From Delphinapterus leucas (taxonomy: Eukaryota; Chordata; Mammalia; Artiodactyla; Monodontidae), in the NCBI RefSeq assembly GCF_002288925.2, contig NW_022098044.1, positions 16,510,197-16,574,196 on the forward strand: a stretch of 64,000 nt of DNA, in the 5' to 3' direction. Each line of letters begins with the position of its first letter. The stretch's first letter is position 1. Shown here in pieces: positions 45,405 through 56,905 of the stretch. Made by a program: the position numbers and the translations under genes. Below the pieces are notes generated by a model. It ran no database searches. It was not told where the DNA came from and was given only the letters and a program-made list of their open reading frames with translations.

Positions 45405-46263
45405 ATGAGAAGACAGAGAAATATGCAGCAGATGAAGGAGCAAGGTAAAAACACACCAGACCAAACAAATGAAGAGGAAATAGGCAGTCTACCTGAAAAA
45501 GAATTCAGAATAATGATAGTAAAGATTATCCAAAATCTTGGAAATAGAATGGAGAAAATAAAAAAAAGTTTAACAAGGACCTAGAAGAACTAAAGAGCAA
45601 AAAAGCAACGATGAACAACACAGTAAATGAAATTTGAAATTCTCTAGAAGGAATCAATAATAACTGAAGCAGAAGAATGGATAAGTGACCTGGAAGATAA
45701 AATAGTGGAAATAACTACTAAAGAGCAGAATAAAGAAAAAAGAATGAAAAGAATCGAGGACAGTCTTAGAGACCTCTGGGAAAACATTCAACACAACAAG
45801 AGTCAAATTATAGGGGTCCCAGAAGAAGAAGAGAAAAAGAAGGACTGAGAAAATATTAGAAGAGATTATAGTTGAAAACTTCCCTAATAGGGGAAAGGAA
45901 ATTTTAAATCAAGTCTAGGAAGCACAGAGAGTCCCATACAGGATAAATCCAAGGAGAAACATGACAAGACACATATTAATCAAACTATCAAAAATTAAAT
46001 ACAAAGAAAAAATATTAAAAGCAGCAAGGGAAAAACAACAAATAACACACAAGGGAATCCCCATAAGGTTAACAGCTGATCTTTCAGCAGAAACTCTGCA
46101 AGCCAGAAGAGAGTGGCAAGACATATTTAAAGTGATGAAAGGGAAAAACCTACAACCAAGATTACTCTACCCAGCAAGGATTTTGTTCAAATTCGACAGA
46201 GAAATTAAAATCTTTAGAGACAAGCAAAAGCTAAGAGAATTCAGCACCACCAAACCAGCTTAA
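45405..46263 (+). pseudogene. L1 ORF1 (nucleic-acid-binding protein), broken
   Basis: It starts MRRQRNMQQMKEQGKNTPDQ. A run of A near 45560 precedes a frameshift, and further stops follow in the coiled-coil region. The C-terminal part is readable at 45961-46263, with the segments IRLTADLSAETLQARREWQ and LQPRLLYPARILFKF. In active L1s this trimeric RNA-binding chaperone coats L1 RNA. This copy cannot make it. Confidence 0.88.
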
Positions 46264-46347
46264 CAACAAATACTAAAGGAACTTCTCTAGGCAGGTAACA
46301 CAAGAGAAAGAAAGACCTACAATAACAAACACAAAACAATTAAGAAA

Positions 46348-49300
46348 ATGGTAATGGGAACATACATATCGATAACTACCTTAAATGTAAATGGATTAAA
46401 TGCTCCCACCAAAAGACATAGACTGGCTGAATGGATACGAAAACAAGACCCATAAATATGCTGTCTACAAGAGACCCACTTCAGTCCCAGGGACACATAC
46501 AGACTGAAAGTGAGGGGATGGAAAAAGATATTCCATGCAAATGAAAATCAAAAGAAAACTGGTGTAGCAATTCTCATATCAGACAAAATAGACTTTAAAA
46601 TAAAGCCTATTACAAGAGACAAAGAAGGACACTACATAATGATCAAGGGATCGATCCAAGAAGGAGATATAACAATTGTAAATATTTATGCACCCAACAT
46701 AGGAGCACCCCAATACATAAGGCAAATGCTAACAGCCATAAAAGGGGAAATCAACAGTAAGACAATCATAGTAGGGGACTTTAACACCCCACTTTCACCA
46801 ATGGACAGATCATCCAAAATGAAAATAAATAGGGAAACACAAGCTTTAAATGATACATTAAACAAGATGGACTTAATTGATATTTATAGGACATTCTATC
46901 CAAAAACAACAGAATACACTTTCTTCTCAAGTGCTCATGGAACATTCTTCAGGATAGATCATTCCTTGGGTCACAAATCAAGGCCTGGTAAATTTAAGAA
47001 AACTGAAATCATATCAAGTATGTTTTCCGACTACAATGATATGAGACTAGATATCAATCACGCGAAAAACTGTAAAAAATACACACACATGGAGGCTAAA
47101 CAATACACTACTTAATAACTAAGAGATCACTGAAGAAATCAAAGAGGAAATTAAAAAATACCTAGAAACAAATGACAAAGAAAACACGATGACCCAAAAC
47201 CTATGGGATGCAGCAAAAACAGTTCTAAGAGGGAAGTTTATAGCAATACAATCCTACCTCAAGAAACAAGACACATCTTAAATAAACAACCTAACCTTAA
47301 ACCTAAAGCAATTACAGAAAGAAGAACAACAACAACAAAAAAAACCAAATTTAGCAGAAGGAAAGAAATCATAAAGATCAGATCAGAAATAAATGAAAAA
47401 GAAATGAAGGAAATGATAGCAAAGATCAATAAAACTAAAAGCTGCCTCTTTCAGAAGATAAACAAAATTGATAAACCATTAGCCAGACTCATCAAGAAAA
47501 AAAAAGGGAGAAGACTCAAATCAATAGAATTAGAAATGGAAAAGAAGTAACAACTGACACTGCAGAAATACAAAGGATCATGAGAGATTACTACTAGCAA
47601 CTATATGCCAATATAATGGGCAACCTGGAAGAAATGGACAAATTCTTAGAAAAGCACAACCTTCTGACACTGAACCAGGAAGAAATAGAAAATATAAACA
47701 GACGAATCACAAGCACTGAAATTGAGACTGTGATTAAAAATCTTCCAACAAACAAAAGCCCAGGACCAGATGGCTTCACAGGCGAATTCTATCAAACATT
47801 TAGAGAAGAGCTAACACCTATCCTTCTCAAACTTTTCCAAAATATAGCAGAGGGAGGAACACTCCCAAACTCATTCTATGAGACCACCATCACCCTGATA
47901 CCAGAACCAGACAAGGATGTCACAAAGAAAGAAAACTACAGGCCAATATCACTGATGAACATAGATGCAAAAATCCTCAACAAAATACTAGCAAACAGAA
48001 TCCAACAGCACATTAAAAGGATCATACACCATGATCAAATGGGGTTTATCCCAGGAATGCAAGAATTCTTCAGTATACGCAAATCAATCAATGTGATAAA
48101 CCATATTAACAAATTGAAAGAGAAAAACCATATCATCATCTCAATAGATGCATAAAAAGCTTCTGACAAAATTCAACACCCATTTATGATAAAAAAAAGC
48201 CCCCAGAAAGTAGGCATAGAGGTAACTTACCTCAACATAATAAAGGCCATATATGACAAACCCACAGCCAACATCGTTCTCAATGGTGAAAAACTGAAAC
48301 CATTTCCTCTAAGATCAGGAACAAGACAAGGTTGTCCACTCTCACCACTCTTATTCAACATAGTTTTGGAAGTTTTAGCTACTGCAGTCAGAGAAGAAAA
48401 AGAAATAAAAGGAATCCAAATTGGAAAAGAAGAAGTAAAGCTGTCACTGTTCGCAGATGACATGATGCTATACACAGAGAATCCTAAAGATGCTATCAGA
48501 AAACTGCTAGAGCTTATCAATGAATTTGGTAAAATAGCAGGATACAAAATCAATGCACAGAAATCTCTTGCATTCCTATATATTAATGATGACAAATCTG
48601 AAACAGAATTTAAGGAAACATTCCCATTTACCATTGCAACAAAAAGAATAAAATACTAAGGAATAAACCTACCTAAGGAGACAAAAGACCTGTATGCAGA
48701 AAACTATGACACTGATGTAAGAAATTAAAAATGATACAAACAGTTGGAGAGATATACCATGTTCTTGGATTGAAAGAATCAACATTGTGAAAATGACTAT
48801 ACTACCCAAAGCAATGTACAGATTCAATGCAATCCTTATCCAACTACCTATGGCATTTTTCACAGAAGTAGAACAAAAAATTTCACAATTTGTATGGAAA
48901 CACAAAAGGCCCCGAATAGCCATTCTTGAGAAATAAAAATGGAGCTGGAGGAATCAGGCTCCCAGACTTCAGACTATACTACAAAGCTACAGTAATCAAG
49001 ACAGTATGGTACTGGCACAAAAACAGAAACATAGATCAATTGAACAGGATAGAAAGCCCGGAGATAAACCCACGCACATATGATCACCTTATCTTTGATA
49101 AAGGAGGCAAGAATATATAATGGAGAAAAGACAGCCTCTTCAATAAGTGGTGCTGGGAAAACTGGACAGCTACATGTAAAAGAATAAAATTAGAATGCTC
49201 CCTAATACCATATACAAAAATAAACTCAAAATGGATTAAAGACCTAAACGTAAGGCCAGACATTACAAAATTCTTAGAGGAAAACATAGGCAGAACACTC

Positions 49301-50100
49301 TATGACTTAAATCACAGCAAGATCCTTTTGACCCACCTCCTATAGAAATGGAAATAAAAATAAACAAATGGGACCTAATGAAACGTAAAAGCTTTTGCAC
49401 AGCAAAGGAAACCATAAACAAGACGAAAAGACAGCCCTCGGAATGGGAGAAAATATTTGCAAACGAAGCAATTGACAAAGGATTAATCTCCAAAATTTAC
49501 AAGCAGCTCATGCAGCTCAATATCAAATAAATAAATAACCCAATCGAAAAATAGCCAGAAGACCTAGACATTTCTCCAAAGAAGATATACAGACTGCCAA
49601 CAAACACATGAAAAGCTGCTCAACATCACTAATCATTAGAGAAATGCAAATCAAAACTACAACGAGGTATCACCTCACACCAGTCAGAATGGCTATCATC
49701 AAAAAATCTACAAACAATAAATGCTGGAGACAGTGTGGAGAAAATGGAACCCTCTTGCATTGTTGGTGGGATCGTAAATTGATACATTCACTATGGAGAA
49801 CAGTATGGAGGTTCCTTTAAAAACTAAAAAGAGAACTACCATACGACCCAGCAATCCCACTACCGGGCATGTACCCTGAGAAAACCATAATTCAAAAAGA
49901 GTCATGTACCACAATGTTCATTGCAGCTCTATTTACAATAGCCAGGACGTGGAAGCAACCTAAGTGTCCATCGACAGATGAATGGATAAAGAAGATGTGG
50001 CACATATATAAATGGAATATTACTCAGCCATAAAAAGAAACAAAATTGAGCTATTTGTAGTGAGGTGGACAGACCTAGAGTCTGTCATACAGAGTGAAGT
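46348..50100 (+). pseudogene. L1 ORF2 (endonuclease/reverse transcriptase), broken
   Basis: It starts MVMGTYISITTLNVNGLNA. The endonuclease part shows LQETH, NIYAPN, VGDFNTPLS and a late IDHSLGHK. The reverse transcriptase shows [32 protein letters not shown] and the catalytic box [10 protein letters not shown] at about 48450-48480. There is a stop inside the N-terminal endonuclease (RKQDP then TAA at 46453-46455), another at 47113-47115, and one at 48153-48155 with a small deletion next to it. More follow in the C-terminal part. The gene is dead although the catalytic FADD motif survives. Confidence 0.9.
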
Positions 50101-50516
50101 AAGTCAGAAAAAGAAAGACAAATACCGTATGCTAAAACATATATATGGAATCTAAAAAAAAAAAAAATGGTTTTGACGAACCTAGGATCAGGACAGGAAT
50201 AAAGATGTAGACGTAGAGAATGGACTTGAAGACATGGGGCGGGGGAAGGGTAAGCTGAGATGAAGTGAGAGAGTAGCATTGACATATATACACTACCAAA
50301 TGTAAAACAGATAGCTAGTGGGAAGCAGCTGCATAGCACAGGGAGATCAACTCAGTGCTGTGTTACCATCTAGAGGGGTGGGATAGGGAAGGTGGAAGGG
50401 AGGCGCAAGAGAGAGGGGATATGGGGATATATGTATACGTATAGCTGATTCACTTTGTTATACAGCAGAAACTAACACAACATTGTAAAGCAATTATATT
50501 CCAATAAAGATGTTAA
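50101..50516 (+). other. L1 3' UTR with poly(A) signal
   Basis: It has a G-rich stretch ('gacatggggcgggggaaggg'), 'agctgattcactttgttata' and 'attccaataaagatg' before the A-rich tail. The same 3' end type recurs antisense at 37268-37478. Confidence 0.85.
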
Positions 50517-50917
50517 AAAATTAAAATAAAATGCAGGTTCTGCCTTCTCTGTTCTACTCATGGGTCTATTAGAGGCATCTACTGAGATGAAAGGCGTGAG
50601 AGCACTTGGAAAATATTGAAGTGCCATTCAAATTTAGGGAGGTGGTGTCAGCCGTCGACAAAAAAGAAGCCACAGAATAATCTGCTGGTTTCCACATGCT
50701 ATTCCCCTCCAACTCAGCTCAGCTGTTTATAGGTCAGGTAGAGGTGGTCTAGAGATTGAAACCAAGAAGAGGAAGGAAATGAGGGAGACCAACAAAAAGA
50801 CAGGATGTAGCACATGCTGAAATAAGCATCACGTTATTGGCCAGTGATTTACACACAGCACTAGCAACCAGGAACCAGTGGTTCAGTGTCTTACACTCCA
50901 AAAGCATCACAAAATTC
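50517..50917. other. no feature recognised
   Basis: Unique-looking spacer. Confidence 0.4.
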
Positions 50918-51187
50918 ATATATATGCTGTATATATTATATATAATATCGTATATGCTATATATACAATATAAATACTATATATATTATTGTATAGTATA
51001 CATATATGTATTATATGTAATACTATATGTATAGTTTTTATATATACCTACACACATATATAATACTATACATAATAGTGTACAAACACTATGTATAATA
51101 TACTAGTATATACTATATAATATACAGTATAATATTATATATATGCCAGTATATAGTATATATATATGTATATAATATACATATACC
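50918..51187. repeat. TA-rich imperfect repeat block
   Basis: About 270 bases of TATA/ATAT text with irregular C and G interruptions and many local palindromes, such as 'atagtatacatatatgtatt'. It is likely unstable and cruciform-prone. Confidence 0.9.
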
Positions 51188-51548
51188 CTGAGAGCAGGTG
51201 CCTCCTTACGTTGGGCCTTCAGTGCCTCACTCACCTCACCCTAGTCCTGGTCCTGGCCAGCTCACTCCTGTCTCCTGTTTCCCATTAGTCAATGTTCACC
51301 CCACGGGGTGACCCTCCCGTGAACTTGCAGTTGCTAGACCTCATAACCACAGTGGTGCTGCTGTTTATTCAAGGCCAGAAATTCTGGAATATGGCTGGTT
51401 GGCCCAGTTGCATGGCAGAAGAAAAGGGGAGGGCCCAGCATTCTCAGGGCAGGTGACTTGTTGGCTGCAGTGGTGGCTGTAATATAACCCAGGAGGTGCC
51501 TTCAGATAAAAAGGAGGCAATTGAAAGAATCTAGGGTGATACAGATAT
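51188..51548. other. no feature recognised
   Basis: Unique-looking sequence before two SINEs. Confidence 0.4.
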
Positions 51549-51668
51549 GGGAATTCCCTTGCGATCCAGTGGTTAGGACTCCAAGCTTCCACTGCAGGGG
51601 ACACGGGTTCAATCCCTGGTCAGGGAACTAAGATCCTACAAGCCACATGGCGCAGCCAAATAAGTAAG
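51549..51668 (+). mobile_element. short CHR-related SINE
   Basis: 'gggaattcccttgcgatcca' to 'acatggcgcagccaaataag' is the short tRNA-related form. The tail is minimal and no TSD is certain. Confidence 0.85.
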
Positions 51669-51758
51669 ATGGTACAAATAGACATAGGATACATGGACAT
51701 AGTCAAAGAATAGCTATATCAAGAACCATTAAGTTAGTTATCAGAAATGACAGAGGGG

Positions 51759-51893
51759 GGGGAATTCCCTGGTGGTCCAGTGGTTAGGACTCTGTGCTTC
51801 TACTGTTGAGATCCCGAGTTCAATCCTTGGTCGGGGAATTAAGATCCCACAAGCCATGCAGTGTGGCCAGAAAAAAAAGAAGAAAGAAAGAAA
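51759..51893 (+). mobile_element. short CHR-related SINE
   Basis: The same short form as its neighbour 90 bases to the left, with a purine-rich tail. The TSD is AGAAATGACAGAGGGG (51743-51758) versus AGAAATGAGAGAGGGG (51894-51909). Confidence 0.92.
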
Positions 51894-51909
51894 AGAAATG
51901 AGAGAGGGG

Positions 51910-54324
51910 ACATTACTACAGATCCTGCAGTCAGCAAAAAGATAATAAGGAAATGTTAGAACAGTGTTATGGCAATAAATACAACTTAGGTGAAATAGAC
52001 AAATTCCTTGAAAAAAATGACTAAGTTGACATGGCCCAAGGCTGTAGAACAAGTCTGAAACTTCAATTGCAAATGGAAGGAAAATGCCATCATTTACACA
52101 TCTACACACTGACACTTTCCCACTTTCTCAAAACCATTCAAATCAGAACATTCATAAATTTAGCAAGCCTCATAATTTGAAATCAAATAGCAAAATTCTT
52201 TAAGACAAGGTCTTAGCAGAGAGACTCAAAGGGAAGCTTACCTGCCAGGCTTAAGATGAATACCAAAAGAGGGTTAATAAAACCAGTCAAGGGAGTTGAG
52301 TGGGTAAGACAAGTCTGGAGAAGAATCTAAGAATACTAGAACCATACCCCAACTTCTCCAGAAAGTTTAATCCAGAAAAATACTGTGATGTCAGCTGGTT
52401 GCCAGGTCTTTTACATCAGAGATGGCAAACTGGGCTGCCAAAGGGGTCACAGACCAGCTGGGGCATCAAGGAGTGCGGTGGTAAGATGCTGACATGCTCC
52501 TTGCGACTCCAAGGCTCCATCTGGTTTTGCAACTACAAGGGTAGTCAGGGACTCCAGATTTTCCAGATTGTTATTTGAAATCCCCCAATGTTTAAATGTT
52601 GGCTCAAATTGGAAAGAAAATAAAAATACTGTGTGGGCCAAACAAACCCATCAGCAGACCAGACACAGCTGCACCCTACCAGTATGTGGTTTTTACTTCA
52701 TATTCTGCTTTTAGGAGGTGGAGTGTGGAGAGAGGGGACTGGGGGTGGGTGCTTCCTTGTTTGTTCGTTTGTTTGGACTTTTTCTTATTTTAAAAAGCTA
52801 AGAACTCACGCTTTAGAAATGTTTTTCTTTCTTTGTCATGGCCCTTGGGGCTTAGGGACTTCAGAGCGAAGGGAGACAGCCACTGTCACACACCTAACTC
52901 CTTCTCCCTCCTGCCTCCAGGATCCAGCAGATAAGGAGCTAAATCCTAAGATTTGAAGAGGCTAGGTTTCTTCTCTCCCCTTCAGGCTGCCACCAACTCA
53001 CAGTCCTGTCTTCACGTTTGAAACACAGTGGTGGTTTTGTTTACTGCAGTTTCCATGTGGTCGAGCAACGTGGCAGGGCGGGACGGGGGGTGGTGTGTGG
53101 AGAACAAACACTGAGGTTTCATTTTACTCTGGTAAGTTGTTATCCTGTGTCAGGAAACAAAATGAAAAGTAAATATTCCTGAGATTCCTGAAAAGGAAGC
53201 AGACTAATTTGGGCCTCCAATCCGGGGCACTGATGTGCAGAGCTCCCGTCATCTTCTGAGTCTGCCTGTCATGACCACCTGTTCAAGCTCCAGTGAGCCA
53301 ACCCAAGGTAGCCGGCTCCTACTGCAGGAGATGCTTCACACGGGCACAGCCGGCTCCGTGGAGAATGCCTGGCACTAATGAGCCATCTTCCACCAGCACC
53401 CGGTCTCCCGGCAGGAAGAAAACTTTCCAGCATCACCATGAAGCACAATGGTTGTAAGGCAAAAATGAGATGAAAGGGCTCAGGAAGACAGGGCGGGAGT
53501 CCCAGCATCCCCCGACCTGTCAGAGAGGAGGCTGAATACTCAGAAACTCAAGGGGCTATAAGAGCACTGTGGGGAGCCCATCAGAATGCAAGGGGATGCT
53601 GAGAAAATGTCCTCAAAGCTGCTCTCCCAATGCACTTTGATGGGCCCAGCCAAGTCCCCCACGGATCCAGCCCTACGCCCCACAAAGCAGCCCTGAGCAG
53701 TTCAGGCCCCAGTTGTCCATGTCCTTTGTGTGTCTCCATCAAGGCCACTCAAGCCACAATTTTCAACAATAATAATCAGTAAGCTTGCAGCAAAAGCGTC
53801 TCTTTTCACACCAGCTCAAACAGCAGAGGGTTTCCGAGGCGTCCTGCTGCTCCTTGTCTACCTGGACTGACTTCAACTCTCCCAGATCCGTGGAGGAGAG
53901 GCTGAACCCACCTCGGACTTTAACAGTTTCCACCCAAGCTGTACCTGGAGGAAATAGGGAGGGTGTGGCTTCACAGGACAGGCTGGCAGGGAGCCAAGAG
54001 GGTTCTTCAGGGGAATTCAGGACTATGCAAAGGCTTGAGGTGTTGAGAAAGAGCTCCCCACACATAACCCCTGCCCAGTCACCTGGAGGCCAGCTGTCCT
54101 CTAAAGTAAGGCAGGCTTTGTTCCCAGGATGGTCTTCTCTGGAAAAATGAGAGCATATTCAGAGAATGAGCCACCTTAATGTTCCAGGAAAGAAAGAATT
54201 GAAAGGGGAAACAAGGAGAGAAGCATTCCTACTTTTCTAAAGATCTTCCCAAATCCTGAAAGAAGTTTTGCCAGAATCGTAGAGTTCAGTATTTATAATG
54301 GGAAAAGTATCGAAGTCAAGGCAC
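51910..54324. other. mostly unique sequence, no gene seen
   Basis: No confident repeat or exon in 2.4 kb. Open frames of 60-120 codons have no family resemblance. Confidence 0.4.
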
Positions 54325-54555
54325 ATAATAGTACCTCAACTTAGAGTACAGGCACTGTTTTAAGTATTAGACATATGAACTCTTTGTATCCTTACAGCAA
54401 TCCTATGTGGTAGGTACTTACACAGCTCTCAATCCGCTAATGAGGAAACTAGAGCACAGAGAGGTTAGGTAACTTGCCGCAGTCACACAGCTAACAAGCA
54501 GCAGAGCTGGGATTTGAACCTAGATTGTCTGAGCCTCTATGCACGGCTGCCTGCT
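54325..54555 (-). repeat. MIR SINE, nearly full length
   Basis: 'taatgaggaaactagagcac', 'aggttaggtaacttgccgca' and 'agagctgggatttgaaccta' give one of the best-preserved MIRs here. Confidence 0.92.
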
Positions 54556-54599
54556 GTAAATGAGATGATAACAAAAACTTAAAGAGTGTGTTCTCGACA

Positions 54600-55198
54600 A
54601 AACTGTAATTTGAAAAGATGCATGCACCCCTATGTTCATAACAGCACTATTTATAATAGCCAAGACATGGAAACAACCTAAATGTCCATCGACAGATGAA
54701 TGGATGAAGAAGATGTGGTCCACATATACAATGGAACATTACTCAGCCTTAAAAAAGAATGAAATAATGCCATTTGTAGCAACATGGATGGATTTAGAGA
54801 TTATCATACTAAATGAAGTAAGTCAGAAAGGGAAAGACAAATACCATATGATATCACTTACATGTGGAATCTAAAATATGACACAAATGAGCATGTCTAT
54901 GAAACAGAAACAGACTCACAGACATAGAGAACAGACTTGTGGTTGCCAGTGCGGAGGGGGGTGGGGGAGGGAAGGATTGGGAATTTGGGATTAGCAGGTG
55001 CAAACTATTCCATATAGGATGGATAAACAACAAGGTCCTACTGTATAGCACAGGGAACTATATTCAATATCCTGGGATAAACCATAATAGAAAAGAATAT
55101 GAAAAAGAATGTATATATGTGTATAACTGAGTCATTTTGCTATACAGCATAAATTAACACAACATTGTAAAGCAACTATACTTTAATAAAATTAAAAA
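54600..55198 (+). mobile_element. 5'-truncated L1
   Basis: The end of ORF2 ('ataatagccaagacatggaa', 'gaacattactcagccttaaa') and the 3' UTR to 'tactttaataaaattaaaaa'. No clear TSD. Confidence 0.88.
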
Positions 55199-55306
55199 AA
55201 AAGAATACTGATCAAAATTTGAATCTAAATTGAGGTCAAACTATAAAATAAAGAACATCAATCTGGATTTAAATCCCTTGAAGATGGAAACAAAAAAGCA
55301 CGTTCT

Positions 55307-55520
55307 GGGCTTCCCTGGTGGCGCAGTGGTTGAGAGTCCGCCTGCCGATGCAGGGGACACTGGTTCGTGCCCCAGTCCGGGAAGATCCCACATGCCGCAG
55401 AGCGGCTGGGCCCGTGAGCCATGGCCGCTGAGCCTGTGCGTCCGGAGCCTGTGCTGTGCAACGGGAGAGGCCACAACAGTGAGAGGCCTGTGAACCGCAA
55501 AAAAGAAAAAAAAAAAAAAA
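55307..55520 (+). mobile_element. CHR-1-type SINE
   Basis: A full copy with an A tail. Flanks AAAAAAGCACGTTCT (55292-55306) and AAAAGAGCGTGTTCT form a diverged TSD. Confidence 0.94.
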
Positions 55521-55890
55521 TGACAAAAGAGCGTGTTCTAACTAACAAAGTGCTTTCACTGATTTATTCGTTCCCTCAAAATATTTTTGTTTAGCACCCA
55601 CCAAATGCAGATCCCAGAGATAGAGTAGTGAGCAAGTGGTACCCAGGCCCTTCCCTCATGGTGTTTCTCCTGGAGTAGCAGAGGCAGACCAAGTCACCCA
55701 CTCCTGAAATTAAACATAAAGGCAGTAAGTGCTGAAAAGATATAAGGGTCATCACTTTCTGAAACAAATATTTTCCTGATTTTACAGATAAGGAAACTGG
55801 GATTTCAGAGTGAAATGCAATATAATAAAAAGAACACCCTTTCTGATTATGTTTCATGTCAATAAAATTTACTTTTAAAAGCAAAAAAAA
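55521..55890. other. no gene; short MIR-like core
   Basis: 'ttttacagataaggaaactg' near 55776-55805 suggests a MIR core. The rest is unique-looking. Confidence 0.4.
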
Positions 55891-55919
55891 AGAACACCTT
55901 AAATTTAAAATTTTTTAAA

Positions 55920-56460
55920 TTTATTTATTTTTAGTAGATTCTCAATTTATCCATATGATTTGACATTCAAAAGGTACCAAAGAGTATACAGAGAAAGTCT
56001 CCCTTCCACCCCACCCCAGCTTCCCAGAGGCAATCAGGGATGGGAGACACACATAAGCAATCAAATACACACACGTTTTCTTTATTTACACAAATGATAG
56101 CACTGTTCTGCACCTTGGGGTTTTTCTCCAGCAAAACAACACACCATACACTTCCTCATTTTCTCCTGGCCTCGTGGCGTTTCATGGCCTGCTTTAGCCA
56201 GTCCCCTACGGATGGTCACTGAGGCGATTTCCAATCCTTCACTAGCACAAACAGTGCTGCAGGAGCCCACTAAATAAACAGACTACATCACACACATGTG
56301 AGTGTACCTGCATGATAACCTCCCAGAAGTGGAATTCCTGGGTATATGGCCATGTGCATTTGTAATTTTGATAGGTATTAATCATATTGTCCATCTCTGA
56401 GATGTCCACATTTTACACTCACCCAGCAGTGCACGGGAGTGCCTGATTCACCAAACCCCA
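55920..56460 (-). mobile_element. ancient L1 fragment
   Basis: Antisense L1 3' text is faintly readable: 'cccctacggatggtcactga', 'cagaagtggaattcctgggt', 'cacccagcagtgcacgggag'. Strongly diverged. Confidence 0.55.
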
Positions 56461-56744
56461 ACCCAGTGAGAGCACACTGCTTGAGAATCAAATGACCCGG
56501 GAGCCCACTCCTTCCCTGGTTAACTGTGGGCCTTTAGCCTCTCAATCTCTGATCCTCAAGGACCTCACAGGAAAAGTGGGCTGAGTAGTGACCCCTGCCC
56601 TGTGTTCCTGAGACGTGCAACCCACAGCCCCTTTGAGCCAAGGTGGGAAGTTCCCCAGGAGAGCAGCTCACGAGAGATGTCCCCAAGGCCAAGGCTGAGA
56701 GCACCAGCTGCACCGGGCCAGGGGCCAGACAGGGCATCTCGAAG

Positions 56745-56905
56745 CCAACACCAGCAAAACGGCTCAGGCTCTGCAGCCAGACTGGCCACTGCACAGGCTG
56801 CGTGACCTTGGCAAGCTGCTTCCTCTCCACTTTCCTCCCCTGTAAAGAGTCAGGCAGGCGAGCACGTGAAGCACCGAGCACAGAGCAGAGGCTCCAACGC
56901 CAGTC
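56745..56905 (+). repeat. MIR SINE
   Basis: 'ctgcgtgaccttggcaagct' and 'ctttcctcccctgtaaagag' match MIR. Confidence 0.65.

Larger units (their letters stand above)
43083..50516 (+). mobile_element. nearly full-length L1 LINE (inactive)
   Basis: It begins with the L1 5' end typical of whales and artiodactyls ('aagatggcagaggagtaaga'), followed by about 2.3 kb of GC-rich 5' UTR (a SINE inserted), degenerate ORF1, ORF2 and a 3' UTR ending 'ccaataaagatgttaaaaaa'. Total 7.4 kb. Several stops and frameshifts make both proteins nonfunctional. It runs opposite to FAM174B, about 35 kb upstream. No TSD was found. Confidence 0.93.
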
